Positions 27,364-36,352 of a DNA stretch of 64,000 nt are shown piece by piece (position 1 is the first letter of the stretch; every line of letters begins with the position of its first letter). Source of the DNA: Bowmanella dokdonensis (GTDB taxonomy: Bacteria > Pseudomonadota > Gammaproteobacteria > Enterobacterales > Alteromonadaceae); assembly GCF_017254865.1 (NCBI RefSeq), contig NZ_JAFKCV010000012.1, positions 52,687-116,686 on the forward strand, in the 5' to 3' direction. A model generated the notes under the pieces. That model made no database searches and was not told where the DNA came from. It saw only the letters and a list, made by a program, of their open reading frames with translations. A program made the position numbers and the translations under genes.

Positions 27364-30000
27364 ATGGCAAAGTCCCTGGTAATAGTCGAGTCTCCTGCAA
27401 AGGCCAAAACCATCAACAAGTATCTGGGTAACGACTTTATCGTAAAGTCCAGTGTCGGACACATCCGCGACCTTCCTACCAGAGCATTGGGTAAAGTGCC
27501 GGCGAAGAAGCCCGCCAAGGAACTTAAGACTCTGCCGGAAGCCAAGCGTGAGGCCTACCTGCGCCATTATGAGTACCTGAAACTGGTCGACCGTATGGGA
27601 GTCGACCCCCAAAACGACTGGGAAGCCCATTACGAAACCCTGACCGGCAAGGAAAAGGTAGTCAACGAACTGAAGAAACTGGCCAAAAATGCCGAAACCA
27701 TCTATCTGGCGACGGACTTGGACAGGGAAGGGGAAGCCATCGCCTGGCACCTCAAAGAGCTCATCGGCGATGACAAAAAGACCTTTAAGCGGGTGGTATT
27801 TAATGAGATCACCAAGAACGCGATCAAAGAGGCCTTCGAGCACCCCGGCCAGCTCAATATGGACAGGGTCAATGCCCAGCAGGCCAGGCGCTTCCTGGAC
27901 AGGGTTGTGGGTTTTATGGTGTCGCCCCTGCTCTGGAAAAAAATTGCCCGTGGATTGTCGGCCGGACGGGTCCAATCCGTAGCCGTCAGGCTGGTGGTGG
28001 AGCGGGAGCGTGAGATCAAGGCTTTCGTGCCCGAGGAATACTGGGATCTGCATGCGGATCTGAATAAAGCCGAGGGCGCCAAGCTGCGCATGCAGGTGGT
28101 CAGGCAAGCGGGTGAAGCTTTCAAACCCGCCAACAAGGCCCAGACCGAAGCGGCAGTTTCTCTGCTGGAAAAGGCCCGCTACGAAGTGGTCAGCCGTGAG
28201 TCCAAACCCACCCAGAGCCGTCCTTCCGCGCCTTTTATTACTTCTACCTTACAGCAGGCGGCCAGTACCAAGTTGGGTTTTGGCGTCAAGAAAACCATGA
28301 TGATGGCCCAGCGCCTGTATGAAGCCGGCCACATAACCTATATGCGTACTGACTCCACCAACCTTAGTAAAGAGGCCGTGGACGCTTGTCGGGATTATAT
28401 TTCGGAGAAGTTCGGCAGCAAGTACCTGCCTGACAGTGCCATACGTTACGGCAGCAAGGAGGGCGCCCAGGAAGCGCACGAAGCCATTCGACCCTCCAAT
28501 GTGAATCTGTCTGCTGCGTCCCTGTCTGATATGGAACGGGATGCCCAGCGGTTATACGAGTTGATCTGGCGCCAGTTTGTAGCCTGCCAGATGACACCTG
28601 CCCGATACGATGCCACTACGATTCGGGTGCAGGCCGGGGAGTTCGAACTGACCGCCAAGGGCCGTGTCCTGTTGTTTGACGGTTGGACCCGTGTGCAAAG
28701 CCAATTGCGTAAAAAAGGCGAGGAAGATCTGACTCTGCCGGATGTAAAAGAAGGAGAAATCCTGTCCCTGAAGCAACTGGATCCCAAACAGCATTTTACC
28801 AAGCCGCCTGCCCGCTACAGCGAAGCTTCGCTGGTCAAAGAACTGGAAAAGCGTGGCATAGGAAGACCCTCAACCTACGCCAGTATTATTTCTACCATTC
28901 AAGACCGGGGCTATGTGCGCCAGGAAAGCAAGCGTTTCTATGCCGAAAAAATGGGTGAAATTGTCAACGATCGCCTGCTGGAAAATTTCCAGGACCTGAT
29001 CAGTTATGACTTTACCGCCAATATGGAACAGCATCTGGATGAAATCGCCGAAGGCAAGCTGTTCTGGAAACAGGTTCTCAACGAATTCTACGGGGATTTT
29101 TATACCAAGCTGCTACAGGCGGAGAAACCCTCAGATGAGGGCGGTATGCGGGCCAATGAGGCGGTGATGACCGACATTCCCTGTGCCAAGTGTGGTCGTC
29201 CTATGACTATCCGCACCGCCAGCACCGGGGTGTTTCTCGGCTGCTCTGGCTACAGCCTGCCAGCCGATGAGAAATGCACGAACACCATGAACCTGACACC
29301 AGGGGACGAGGTGGTCAAGGTGGACGACGAAGAGGAAATGGAAACCGAGGCTCTGCGGGCCAAGCGTCGTTGCCAGCAATGTGGCACGGCCATGGACAGT
29401 TACCTGATTGACGAGAAGCGTAAGCTGCATGTCTGCGGTAACACCCCGGTATGTAAAGGTTTCTACGTGGAGCAGGGGACCTTCAAGGTCAAAGGCTATG
29501 ACGGTCCTATCATCGAATGTGATCGCTGCGGTTCTGATATGGAGCTGAAAACAGGCCGTTTCGGCAAGTATTTCGGTTGTACCAATGAGAACTGCAAAAA
29601 CACCCGCAAGCTGCTGAAAAACGGCGAGGTTGCTCCGCCCAAGGAAGACCCGGTTGATCTGCCCGAGCTGCCCTGTACCAAGTCCGACGCGCATTTTGTG
29701 CTGCGTGACGGTGCCTCGGGTATCTTCCTGGCCGCGCATAATTTCCCCAAATCCCGGGAAACCCGCGCGCCACTGGTAGAAGAACTGGCCAGATTCAGGG
29801 ACAGGCTGCCGGAAAAATTCTTCTATCTGGCCGATGCACCGAAGCAGGATCCAGACGGTAACAAAGCGTTGGTGCGCTTCAGCCGTAAGACCAAGCAGCA
29901 GTACGTGATGACGGAAAATGCGGATGGTAAGGCCACCGGCTGGACCGCCTGGTTTAAGAACGGCAAATGGCAGGCCGAAGATAAGCGCAAGAAAAGCTGA
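27364..30000 (+). CDS. topA: DNA topoisomerase I
   Basis: This type IA topoisomerase relaxes negative supercoils. The 878-residue product begins with the Toprim motif [13 protein letters not shown], has acidic [13 protein letters not shown], and the catalytic tyrosine Y326 in YMRTDST. The C-terminal part holds zinc-ribbon units: CAKCGRPM with a later [20 protein letters not shown] with CGNTPVC, and [22 protein letters not shown] further ribbon-like unit lacking the full Cys set and a basic tail follow. E. coli TopA has 865 residues. It is a single-gene unit with a strong terminator. Confidence 0.98.
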   Translation: MAKSLVIVESPAKAKTINKYLGNDFIVKSSVGHIRDLPTRALGKVPAKKPAKELKTLPEAKREAYLRHYEYLKLVDRMGVDPQNDWEAHYETLTGKEKVVNELKKLAKNAETIYLATDLDREGEAIAWHLKELIGDDKKTFKRVVFNEITKNAIKEAFEHPGQLNMDRVNAQQARRFLDRVVGFMVSPLLWKKIARGLSAGRVQSVAVRLVVEREREIKAFVPEEYWDLHADLNKAEGAKLRMQVVRQAGEAFKPANKAQTEAAVSLLEKARYEVVSRESKPTQSRPSAPFITSTLQQAASTKLGFGVKKTMMMAQRLYEAGHITYMRTDSTNLSKEAVDACRDYISEKFGSKYLPDSAIRYGSKEGAQEAHEAIRPSNVNLSAASLSDMERDAQRLYELIWRQFVACQMTPARYDATTIRVQAGEFELTAKGRVLLFDGWTRVQSQLRKKGEEDLTLPDVKEGEILSLKQLDPKQHFTKPPARYSEASLVKELEKRGIGRPSTYASIISTIQDRGYVRQESKRFYAEKMGEIVNDRLLENFQDLISYDFTANMEQHLDEIAEGKLFWKQVLNEFYGDFYTKLLQAEKPSDEGGMRANEAVMTDIPCAKCGRPMTIRTASTGVFLGCSGYSLPADEKCTNTMNLTPGDEVVKVDDEEEMETEALRAKRRCQQCGTAMDSYLIDEKRKLHVCGNTPVCKGFYVEQGTFKVKGYDGPIIECDRCGSDMELKTGRFGKYFGCTNENCKNTRKLLKNGEVAPPKEDPVDLPELPCTKSDAHFVLRDGASGIFLAAHNFPKSRETRAPLVEELARFRDRLPEKFFYLADAPKQDPDGNKALVRFSRKTKQQYVMTENADGKATGWTAWFKNGKWQAEDKRKKS

Positions 30001-30030
30001 AACTTTGATTGAACTGTCAGATGGCTATGA

Positions 30031-30055
30031 TGGGGCTCCGCGGAGCCCCTTTTTT
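30031..30055 (+). terminator. Terminator of topA
   Basis: GGGGCTC-CGCG-GAGCCCC (30032-30049) runs directly into TTTTTT. Confidence 0.9.
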
Positions 30056-30119
30056 ATGCATTAATGAAAAATCTGACTTACCGGTCAAAGTTTGCTGGCA
30101 ATGCCAACGTCGACTGCAA

Positions 30120-31727
30120 TCAGGTTTGGCTATCCCAGGTGTCTGGAGTCACTCCCTGTTGCCGTAGCGGGTTTTTCTGAATTTTGTTGGTGCCCGTTCT
30201 TGGCATTTGACTGGCCTCCAACCGTCTGAAAAAGCGGGGCAGGGCATAGCCGGGCATACGCCCTTTGCAATGCGCCAACAGAGCATTGAAGTCAATCGGC
30301 AGCGGGCTGACCAGTACCGCCATCACCTCCTCTTCGCCGTCCGGTATTTCCGAGGGCACGCCGAAGACCGCCGCTTCTTCGATGCCCGGAAAGGTTAATA
30401 AAACGCTTTCCACCTCAAAAGAGGAAATATTTTCTCCCCTTCGGCGCAGACAGTCCTTTAGCCTGTCGACAAAATAGAAATAGCCGTCTTCATCCATTCG
30501 GCCGGCATCCCCGGTGTGGAACCACAGGTTACGCCAGGCTTCCACTGTCTTTTGTGGCATCTGGAAATACCCACTCATAAAGCCACCCGCTTGTCGGGGC
30601 CTGACCTGGATTTCACCAACATTCCCTGCAGCCACTGGCTGGTCGGTGTCGGCGTCGGCAATCCGGACCTCAAAATACCTGTCATAGACTTTGCCGCAAC
30701 TGCCAGGTCTGGGTGCCTCCAGCGGTGTATACAGCGGGATATTGACCTCTGACATGCCATACAGCTCCACCATCTGTATGCCGAACCGCTGTTCAAAGCG
30801 CTGGATCATCCGGGCCGATGCAGGGGCGGCAGCGACCACCCTCAGATTGTGTTGTCTGTCCTGGCCGCTGGGGGGCTGGCGATCGATAAATTCACTCATC
30901 ACCCCCAGCAGGTTGGTGTGTGTCGCCCCATTATGGCGTATATCGCTCAGCCAGTTGCTGGCACTGAATCTGGCTCTGATGATGGCGGTTGCCCCCCGTA
31001 TCAGGCAGGCATACAGCTGCATCAAAAGCCCGTTGGCATGGTAAAGGGGCAGACAGATGTAGTAGCTGTCCGTCTCCTTAAGATGGAGGTTTTCAATTGT
31101 GCCCAATCCATACAGGTAACAATGAGCATGGGGCATCATCACGGCCTTAGACGGGCCGGTAGTACCGGAGGTGAAGATGAGGCAGGCCAAGTCGGTTGGC
31201 TTGGCTACAGATTCGGGAGCGTCAGCCCAGTCCAGACGCAGCCGGCTAAATGGCAGAATATCCAGACCTGTGGCCACCGGTAGATCCCCGCCGTCGATCA
31301 CGACGAGCTTCTGCAAAAAACTCAGCTGATCTTTTACTGCAAGGATTTTCTCAGCCTGAGCCGGATGACAAACCAGCATTGTCGACTGGCTCAGGTTCAT
31401 GGCATGGATAAGAAAATCGCCCACCAATTCAGTATTCAGGGCAACCAGCACAGCATCTGCCTGATGGACAGCCAGCCACAGCAGACAGAACTCAGGACTG
31501 GTGTCCAGCAGGGTGGCCACCTTGTCCTGAGGCTGAATACCCAGATCGTTCAGTCCACAGGCCAGGGCCCGGGATTGCCGGTAAAGCTCAGCATAGCTAA
31601 AGCGCTGTCCGCCGATAAATTGAATGGCGGTTTTCTCGGTCAGAACCTTGGCCTGTCGTGCCAGCACCTGAGAGGTCGTCCAGCTCTCTACCTGTCTGAG
31701 ATTCTGTAGGTTGTCTTGTATCATCAT
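30120..31727 (-). CDS. AMP-forming acyl-CoA ligase (CaiC-like)
   Basis: This enzyme activates a carboxylic acid to its CoA thioester. The 535-residue product has the ANL-superfamily motifs FTSGTTGPSKAVMMPH (about residues 190-205), ELYGMSE, WFHTGD, DRLKDCLRRRGENIS and the C-terminal lysine in GTNKIQK. The overall pattern is closest to crotonobetaine/carnitine-CoA ligases. It is the last gene of the PHB-utilisation operon, 94 bases after hbdH, so acetoacetate or a hydroxyacid is a likely substrate; this is inference. Two Met codons at the start leave the exact start open by one residue. Confidence 0.85.
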   Translation of the reverse strand: MMIQDNLQNLRQVESWTTSQVLARQAKVLTEKTAIQFIGGQRFSYAELYRQSRALACGLNDLGIQPQDKVATLLDTSPEFCLLWLAVHQADAVLVALNTELVGDFLIHAMNLSQSTMLVCHPAQAEKILAVKDQLSFLQKLVVIDGGDLPVATGLDILPFSRLRLDWADAPESVAKPTDLACLIFTSGTTGPSKAVMMPHAHCYLYGLGTIENLHLKETDSYYICLPLYHANGLLMQLYACLIRGATAIIRARFSASNWLSDIRHNGATHTNLLGVMSEFIDRQPPSGQDRQHNLRVVAAAPASARMIQRFEQRFGIQMVELYGMSEVNIPLYTPLEAPRPGSCGKVYDRYFEVRIADADTDQPVAAGNVGEIQVRPRQAGGFMSGYFQMPQKTVEAWRNLWFHTGDAGRMDEDGYFYFVDRLKDCLRRRGENISSFEVESVLLTFPGIEEAAVFGVPSEIPDGEEEVMAVLVSPLPIDFNALLAHCKGRMPGYALPRFFRRLEASQMPRTGTNKIQKNPLRQQGVTPDTWDSQT

Positions 31728-31821
31728 AGGTTCATTGATGGCTTATCAGACCTGAATTGACGCGCAGTGGATTAACCCTGCTGTCGTCAGTCATTGGCTT
31801 AGGGATAGCCCAACGAAACGC

Positions 31822-32589
31822 CTACCTGGCCACCCAGCCACCGTCGAGTACCAGGGTCTGGCCGCAGATGTTTTTCGCCGCATCGGAGAGCAGAAACGCT
31901 GCCGTGCCGGCCAGTTCATCGAGACCGATAAAGGCCTTTTTGGGCATGGGTTCGAGCATGATCTTGCGTACCACCTCTTCCTCGGACAGGTTGTTTTCCC
32001 TGGCCTGGTCCGCGATCTGCTTTTCCACCAGTGGCGTTTTGACGTAGGAAGGGCACAGGGTGTTGATAGTGATATCCTGTTCGCCCACCTCCAGGGCAAG
32101 CGTTTTGGCAAAGCCCAGCAGACCATGTTTGGCGGCCACATAAGCGGATTTATAAGGGGAGGCCACCAGAGAGTGAATTGAACCCACGTTGATAATGCGG
32201 CCGTAGTTACGCGCCCGCATCCCCGGCAAAAAGGCCTGGGTAAGCAGTGCCGGGCCTACCAGCATCACATTGATCAACTGCTGCCATTTTGCCGCTGGAA
32301 AATCTTCCAGCCTGGACACATGCTGGATGCCGGCGTTGTTGATCAATACATCCACGGGTTGTGGGGCCAGCTTTGCCGGCAGTTCGGCTATCTGCTGGGC
32401 GTTAGCCACATCCAGTTCAACGGCTTTGGCGTCAATGCCTTCATCGCGAAGGCCCTTGGCAGCCTGTTCGGCCGGCTCCAGTTGGATATCGGCGATTATC
32501 AGGCCATGACCCAGTTCGCCCAGATGCCGGGCAATACCCAGACCGATACCGCTGGCGCCGCCGGTAACTAAGACATTAAGCTTGGTCAT
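31822..32589 (-). CDS. hbdH: 3-hydroxybutyrate dehydrogenase
   Basis: This enzyme oxidises D-3-hydroxybutyrate to acetoacetate with NAD. The 255-residue SDR has TGGASGIGLGIA (residues 9-20), NNAGIQHV, the catalytic serine/tyrosine/lysine set in NVGSIHSL and YVAAKHG, and the later PMPKKAFIGLDELAGTAAFL region typical of 3-hydroxybutyrate dehydrogenases. It starts one base after the stop of the PHB depolymerase gene, so the two are translated together. This context strongly supports the substrate. Confidence 0.9.
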   Translation of the reverse strand: MTKLNVLVTGGASGIGLGIARHLGELGHGLIIADIQLEPAEQAAKGLRDEGIDAKAVELDVANAQQIAELPAKLAPQPVDVLINNAGIQHVSRLEDFPAAKWQQLINVMLVGPALLTQAFLPGMRARNYGRIINVGSIHSLVASPYKSAYVAAKHGLLGFAKTLALEVGEQDITINTLCPSYVKTPLVEKQIADQARENNLSEEEVVRKIMLEPMPKKAFIGLDELAGTAAFLLSDAAKNICGQTLVLDGGWVAR

Positions 32590-32590
32590 C

Positions 32591-33574
32591 TTACTTCTCC
32601 GCCAACCGAGTGATCATATTACTTACCGCCTGGATCTGCGGTCCCTGCTTGGTGGCATAGAGCTCATTGGTGTAGCCCCACCAGTCCCAGCATCCCTGAG
32701 GATTAAGCGGCATCAGGCTGGACTGTTTGGTTTGCGGATAGAGCACCACAGTGTTGTGGGTATCGGCCCATTCGTTGAGGCCGGTCAGCCACGCGTAGTC
32801 GGTGCCTATCGCTTCGACATTCTGATTGCAACCGTGAAAGCTCACATGCAGCTTGCAGGACTGGCCTTCCAGACAGGCAGCCGGGGCATACAAGAAGGCT
32901 TCCTCAGCGAGCCCGGATGCCGCTTCTCCACCCAGCTTCTGTTGATCCAGGGTCAGAAGTTCGCCCTTATTCTCTGCAGGGCGTGACGGGTAAGGGGCAA
33001 TATGGGCCATCATCTGGCCGGCGGCATCATAGCCACAGTTGCCGATAAAGGGCGACTCGGACTTGCTGCAGTCACTGCCTTTGTTCAGGGTGGGAAAGTG
33101 GTGGGAAAAGGGCTGGTCGTCGATATAGACAAGGGCAGAATCATCCAGCCAGCTCTCGTATTGTCTGGCCAGCTTGTCGGTAACGGCGCCGATGACTTTC
33201 ATATCACCTGTGCCATGTAACAGCCAGACGCTGTCCCCCTTAAGTCCTCCAGCGGGGTCTGCCAATCCCTGCTGCCGCCAGTCCTGCAATTGTGTTTCCA
33301 GCTCGGGGAGGGGGATTTCCTCATCCTGCTTGTTCACGCATTGGCCCAGTGCCGTCAGTATACTGTTACGTGCACAATAGTAGGGGCCGGCCGCAAGCAG
33401 ACCCGCCCCTGACACCCAGTTTGCATGGGCTATATGGAACTGTCCGGCCATATAGCCGCCGCTGGACAGGCCGGATACAGTGATCTGCTCAATATCCAGG
33501 TTGAGTCGGTCCACCCCGGCATTGGCCAGGCCGGAAGCGAGCATCAGACAGGAGACTGCCGAAATGGTTTTCAT
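32591..33574 (-). CDS. Secreted polyhydroxybutyrate depolymerase
   Basis: This enzyme hydrolyses extracellular PHB to 3-hydroxybutyrate monomers and oligomers. The 327-residue product has a signal peptide ending near ANA (residue 19), the lipase box GLSSGGYMA with nucleophile S38, LLHGTGD, the HHFPT histidine region and FHGCNQN, as in single-domain PHB depolymerases. No separate substrate-binding domain is visible. Several cysteines (for example NCGYDAAG and CLEGQSCKLHV) suggest disulfides, in keeping with export. It overlaps the upstream esterase gene by four bases and is followed by hbdH. Confidence 0.88.
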   Translation of the reverse strand: MKTISAVSCLMLASGLANAGVDRLNLDIEQITVSGLSSGGYMAGQFHIAHANWVSGAGLLAAGPYYCARNSILTALGQCVNKQDEEIPLPELETQLQDWRQQGLADPAGGLKGDSVWLLHGTGDMKVIGAVTDKLARQYESWLDDSALVYIDDQPFSHHFPTLNKGSDCSKSESPFIGNCGYDAAGQMMAHIAPYPSRPAENKGELLTLDQQKLGGEAASGLAEEAFLYAPAACLEGQSCKLHVSFHGCNQNVEAIGTDYAWLTGLNEWADTHNTVVLYPQTKQSSLMPLNPQGCWDWWGYTNELYATKQGPQIQAVSNMITRLAEK

Positions 33575-34749
33575 AGTGGGTTTCCTTGTTGCAAGAAGGT
33601 TCGGATGGTCTCACCGACCTGATCAATATTGCGCAGGCCATTGAGGTGTCCCATCGGGCCGGGGATATTCTTATGCGTAACGGATTTTTGCTGTTTCAGC
33701 AGCGCCTGTTGCAGCTCTTCGGTCAGATAGGGCATCAGTATCTGATCTTCTACGGCCGGCAACAGCAGTACCCTGGCCCGGACGCCGCGAAGCCCCTGTT
33801 CCAGGGTTTTATCCATGCCTGCAAGATACAACTGGCTGGCGCGAACAAGGTAGAGCAGGTGGTTGGCATCGACCATCCTGGCACGGCTCGCCGCCAGTCC
33901 CCATAGCCAGTTCACCACCTGATGGGACTGGCGGATGTCAGTCAGGGGAGCCTGCTCCAGGGGGTGATGGTCAGGATTGGCCCCATTGACAAAATCCGGG
34001 TGCAGGGCGTCCTGGGTAATCAGGGCCAAAGAGGCGGTCAGCCCCGCCAACGGAAGCTGTCCGCCATAATAACGCCCCTGTTGCCAGTTGGGATCCAGCC
34101 GGATGGGCGCGGCCCAATGCTCCAGGGCCGCTACGGTCCAGGCATCCATACGACCGGCGCCAATCACCGACACCAGGCGTTCCACCCGTTCCGGATAGGC
34201 ACTGGCCCACTCCAATGCCTGCAGGGAGCCCATGGACGGGCCGATGACCGCATGGAGCTTGTCTATGCCAAGACTATCCAGCAGCGCCTTCTGCACATTA
34301 ACAAAGTCGCGGATGGTCACCACTGGAAAGTCCAGGCCATAGGGTTTTCCCGTGTCGGGGTTTGTGCTGGCAGGCCCGGTGGTGATCACCTTGGGATCAT
34401 GGGCGCTGAGGTTGGCCAGGGTATCCACGCTGAGCACATAATACTCATTGGTATCGATGGCCTTACCCGGACCGATAATGGCGTCCCAGTAACCCGGGGC
34501 GGCATCGTCAGGATGATACCTGCCGGCAGCATGGGAGTTACCTGAGAAATAATGGGTGATGAGGATAACGTTGCTCTTATCTTTATTCATTTTCCCATAG
34601 CTTTCCCAGCCCACCTGGATTTTGCGGATCTGCTGGCCATTGAAGGTCTGGAAATTGTCCATCTCGAAGCGCTGCTTTTCTACAAGCAGGGCCTCAGCCC
34701 ACAGGGCAGGGCTGAGGGTGAGAAGCAAAAGGATGACGGCATGTCTCAT
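33571..34749 (-). CDS. Exported MetX-like alpha/beta hydrolase
   Basis: The 392-residue product looks like homoserine O-acetyltransferase MetX (segments THYFSGNSHAAG, VVTIRDFVNVQKALLDSLGI, nucleophile GPSMGSLQALEWA, and a C-terminal GPMGHLNGL histidine). Unlike MetX it begins with a signal peptide, MRHAVILLLLTLSPALWAEA. A periplasmic or secreted enzyme is unlikely to make methionine. Its place between a permease and a PHB depolymerase suggests that it hydrolyses 3-hydroxybutyrate oligomers or related esters. NCBI uses the name E22-family MetX-like putative esterase for similar proteins; I assign that from memory. Confidence 0.8.
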   Translation of the reverse strand: MRHAVILLLLTLSPALWAEALLVEKQRFEMDNFQTFNGQQIRKIQVGWESYGKMNKDKSNVILITHYFSGNSHAAGRYHPDDAAPGYWDAIIGPGKAIDTNEYYVLSVDTLANLSAHDPKVITTGPASTNPDTGKPYGLDFPVVTIRDFVNVQKALLDSLGIDKLHAVIGPSMGSLQALEWASAYPERVERLVSVIGAGRMDAWTVAALEHWAAPIRLDPNWQQGRYYGGQLPLAGLTASLALITQDALHPDFVNGANPDHHPLEQAPLTDIRQSHQVVNWLWGLAASRARMVDANHLLYLVRASQLYLAGMDKTLEQGLRGVRARVLLLPAVEDQILMPYLTEELQQALLKQQKSVTHKNIPGPMGHLNGLRNIDQVGETIRTFLQQGNPL

Positions 34750-34761
34750 TAATCTTCCTCC

Positions 34762-36057
34762 CTAAAAGAAGTTAAACAGGGCGACCGCCATGGCCAGGCC
34801 TATCAGGGGGATGACCACCGTCAGCGCCCCCACTGCCCAGTAGGCGCGCTGATGGGTTTCATGGCAGATGGCCCGTATGGTGGTCACCACATAGCCGTTA
34901 TGGGGCAGAGAATCCAGGGCGCCGGAGGATATGGAAATAATCCGGTGCAACTGCTCGGGATCCACCCCCTGATCCAGATAGTGAGGGCCGATCAGCGGCA
35001 GGGCGATAGCCTGACCGCCTGAGGCGGAGCCGGTCAACCCGGCAATGACACTGACCGCCACTGCGGCGCCTATCAGTTCGTTGCCGGGCAGATTGGTCAT
35101 TACCTCTACTGCAGCCTGGAAGGCTTCTGTGGATTTGGCGATAGTGCCGAAACCCACCACCGCGGCCGTATTGCCGATGGCCACCAGTGCGCCTGTGGTG
35201 CCCAGACTGATGGCGGCCTGCATATTGTGGAAATGTTTGAAATTGATGGCCATCAAACTCAGTACACCGCCACCGAGTGCCACAATCAGGGCCATCTGCT
35301 GCAGGGACTCATGCAGGGTAAAGGACAGGATAAGGACCACAGACAGCGGCACCAGCCCAGTCAGGGGATGGGGATAATCCCGCTCCGGAATGACGGGATC
35401 CTCCTCTTTGTGCTCGAACCGTTCACCGTTGGCTACGGCTTTTGCGATCATGCGCCTGAGCCACCAGTAGCCAAAACTGGCCATGAAAATGGCCACCACC
35501 AGGCTCACTTCCCAGGCGGCAAAGGGAGACGTGCCCAGGTATTTTATCGGGATCCAGTTCTGGATTTCCGGTGAACCGGCGGAGGTCATGGTAAAGGTGA
35601 CTGAGCCAAAAGCGAGGGCGGCAGGAATAAAGCGCCGGGGCAGATTGGCGTCCTTGAAGAGGCTGAGCGCCATGGGATAAACCGAAAAGGCCACCACAAA
35701 GACACTGACACCGCCATAGGTGAGGATGGCACAGGCCAGTACCACGGCTGCCACGGCGTGCTTCATACCCAGTTTGTCGATAATCCAGCGGGCCACCGCA
35801 TCGGCAGCGCCGGTATCTTCCATAAACTTGCCAAACAAGGAGCCCAGCAGAAACATGAAAAACCAGGAGGCGATAAAGCCCGAAAAACCGTTCATGTAGG
35901 TGACAACAAAATTGCCATCCCCCACGAAAACCGGCAGGCCGCTGGTCAGCGCGACAATCAGGGCACATAAAGGGGCGGCAATGAACAGGTTCATCCCCCG
36001 GATGGTCAGAATAATCAACAGCAGTAAGCCGCCAACCAGACCCAATAAACTCAACAT
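34762..36057 (-). CDS. GntP-family permease, probably for 3-hydroxybutyrate
   Basis: This inner-membrane carrier has about 12 hydrophobic helices. The 431-residue product begins MLSLLGLVGGLLLLIILTIR, and the start was chosen because AAGGA lies eight bases upstream; a Met six codons earlier lacks this. Motifs LTYGGVSVFVVAFSVYPMA and ITGSASGGQA-like GLTGSASGGQAIALPL are typical of GntP/gluconate-type permeases, a family that also includes D-beta-hydroxybutyrate permeases. As first gene of the operon with PHB depolymerase and hbdH, import of 3-hydroxybutyrate is the best guess. Confidence 0.85.
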   Translation of the reverse strand: MLSLLGLVGGLLLLIILTIRGMNLFIAAPLCALIVALTSGLPVFVGDGNFVVTYMNGFSGFIASWFFMFLLGSLFGKFMEDTGAADAVARWIIDKLGMKHAVAAVVLACAILTYGGVSVFVVAFSVYPMALSLFKDANLPRRFIPAALAFGSVTFTMTSAGSPEIQNWIPIKYLGTSPFAAWEVSLVVAIFMASFGYWWLRRMIAKAVANGERFEHKEEDPVIPERDYPHPLTGLVPLSVVLILSFTLHESLQQMALIVALGGGVLSLMAINFKHFHNMQAAISLGTTGALVAIGNTAAVVGFGTIAKSTEAFQAAVEVMTNLPGNELIGAAVAVSVIAGLTGSASGGQAIALPLIGPHYLDQGVDPEQLHRIISISSGALDSLPHNGYVVTTIRAICHETHQRAYWAVGALTVVIPLIGLAMAVALFNFF

Positions 36058-36112
36058 ATCAGTTGTCCTTAGCATTCACACTGCATACAGCTACAGCGGG
36101 TTTAACGACAGG

Positions 36113-36131
36113 GCCATGCCGCTGGCATGGC
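36113..36131. promoter_or_regulatory. Inverted repeat GCCATGCC-GCT-GGCATGGC
   Basis: A perfect 8-bp inverted repeat lies 56 bases upstream of the GntP-permease start, in the promoter region shared with the divergent TonB receptor. It is a candidate operator or mRNA-leader hairpin. Confidence 0.4.
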
Positions 36132-36227
36132 GTCCTGGGGACCTTTGTTAACCAATGCGGGACCTGTACTACCGGAGATCTAATCATCCGGCGCCCAGGT
36201 ATTCTGCGCCATGGCAGGGCAAAGCGC

Positions 36228-36241
36228 CCATAGTACTATGG
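36228..36241. promoter_or_regulatory. 14-bp palindrome CCATAGTACTATGG
   Basis: A perfect palindrome near the middle of the divergent region between the PHB operon and the TonB receptor gene. It has the size of a dimeric-regulator site. The pattern CCATAGTACTATGG resembles no operator that I can name with confidence. Confidence 0.4.
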
Positions 36242-36352
36242 TACAGCTTACCTTTTGGCGGCTTTGCTCTAGAGTAGTCACGACCTTGTTAACAAATGCA
36301 ACAAAAACAGAACAAATTCGCAATAACGCTCAAGCAGGTAGAAGGAAACATC

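Noticed and set aside
33571..34749. Methionine biosynthesis enzyme MetX
   Set aside because: The signal peptide and PHB operon context argue against a cytosolic homoserine acetyltransferase.
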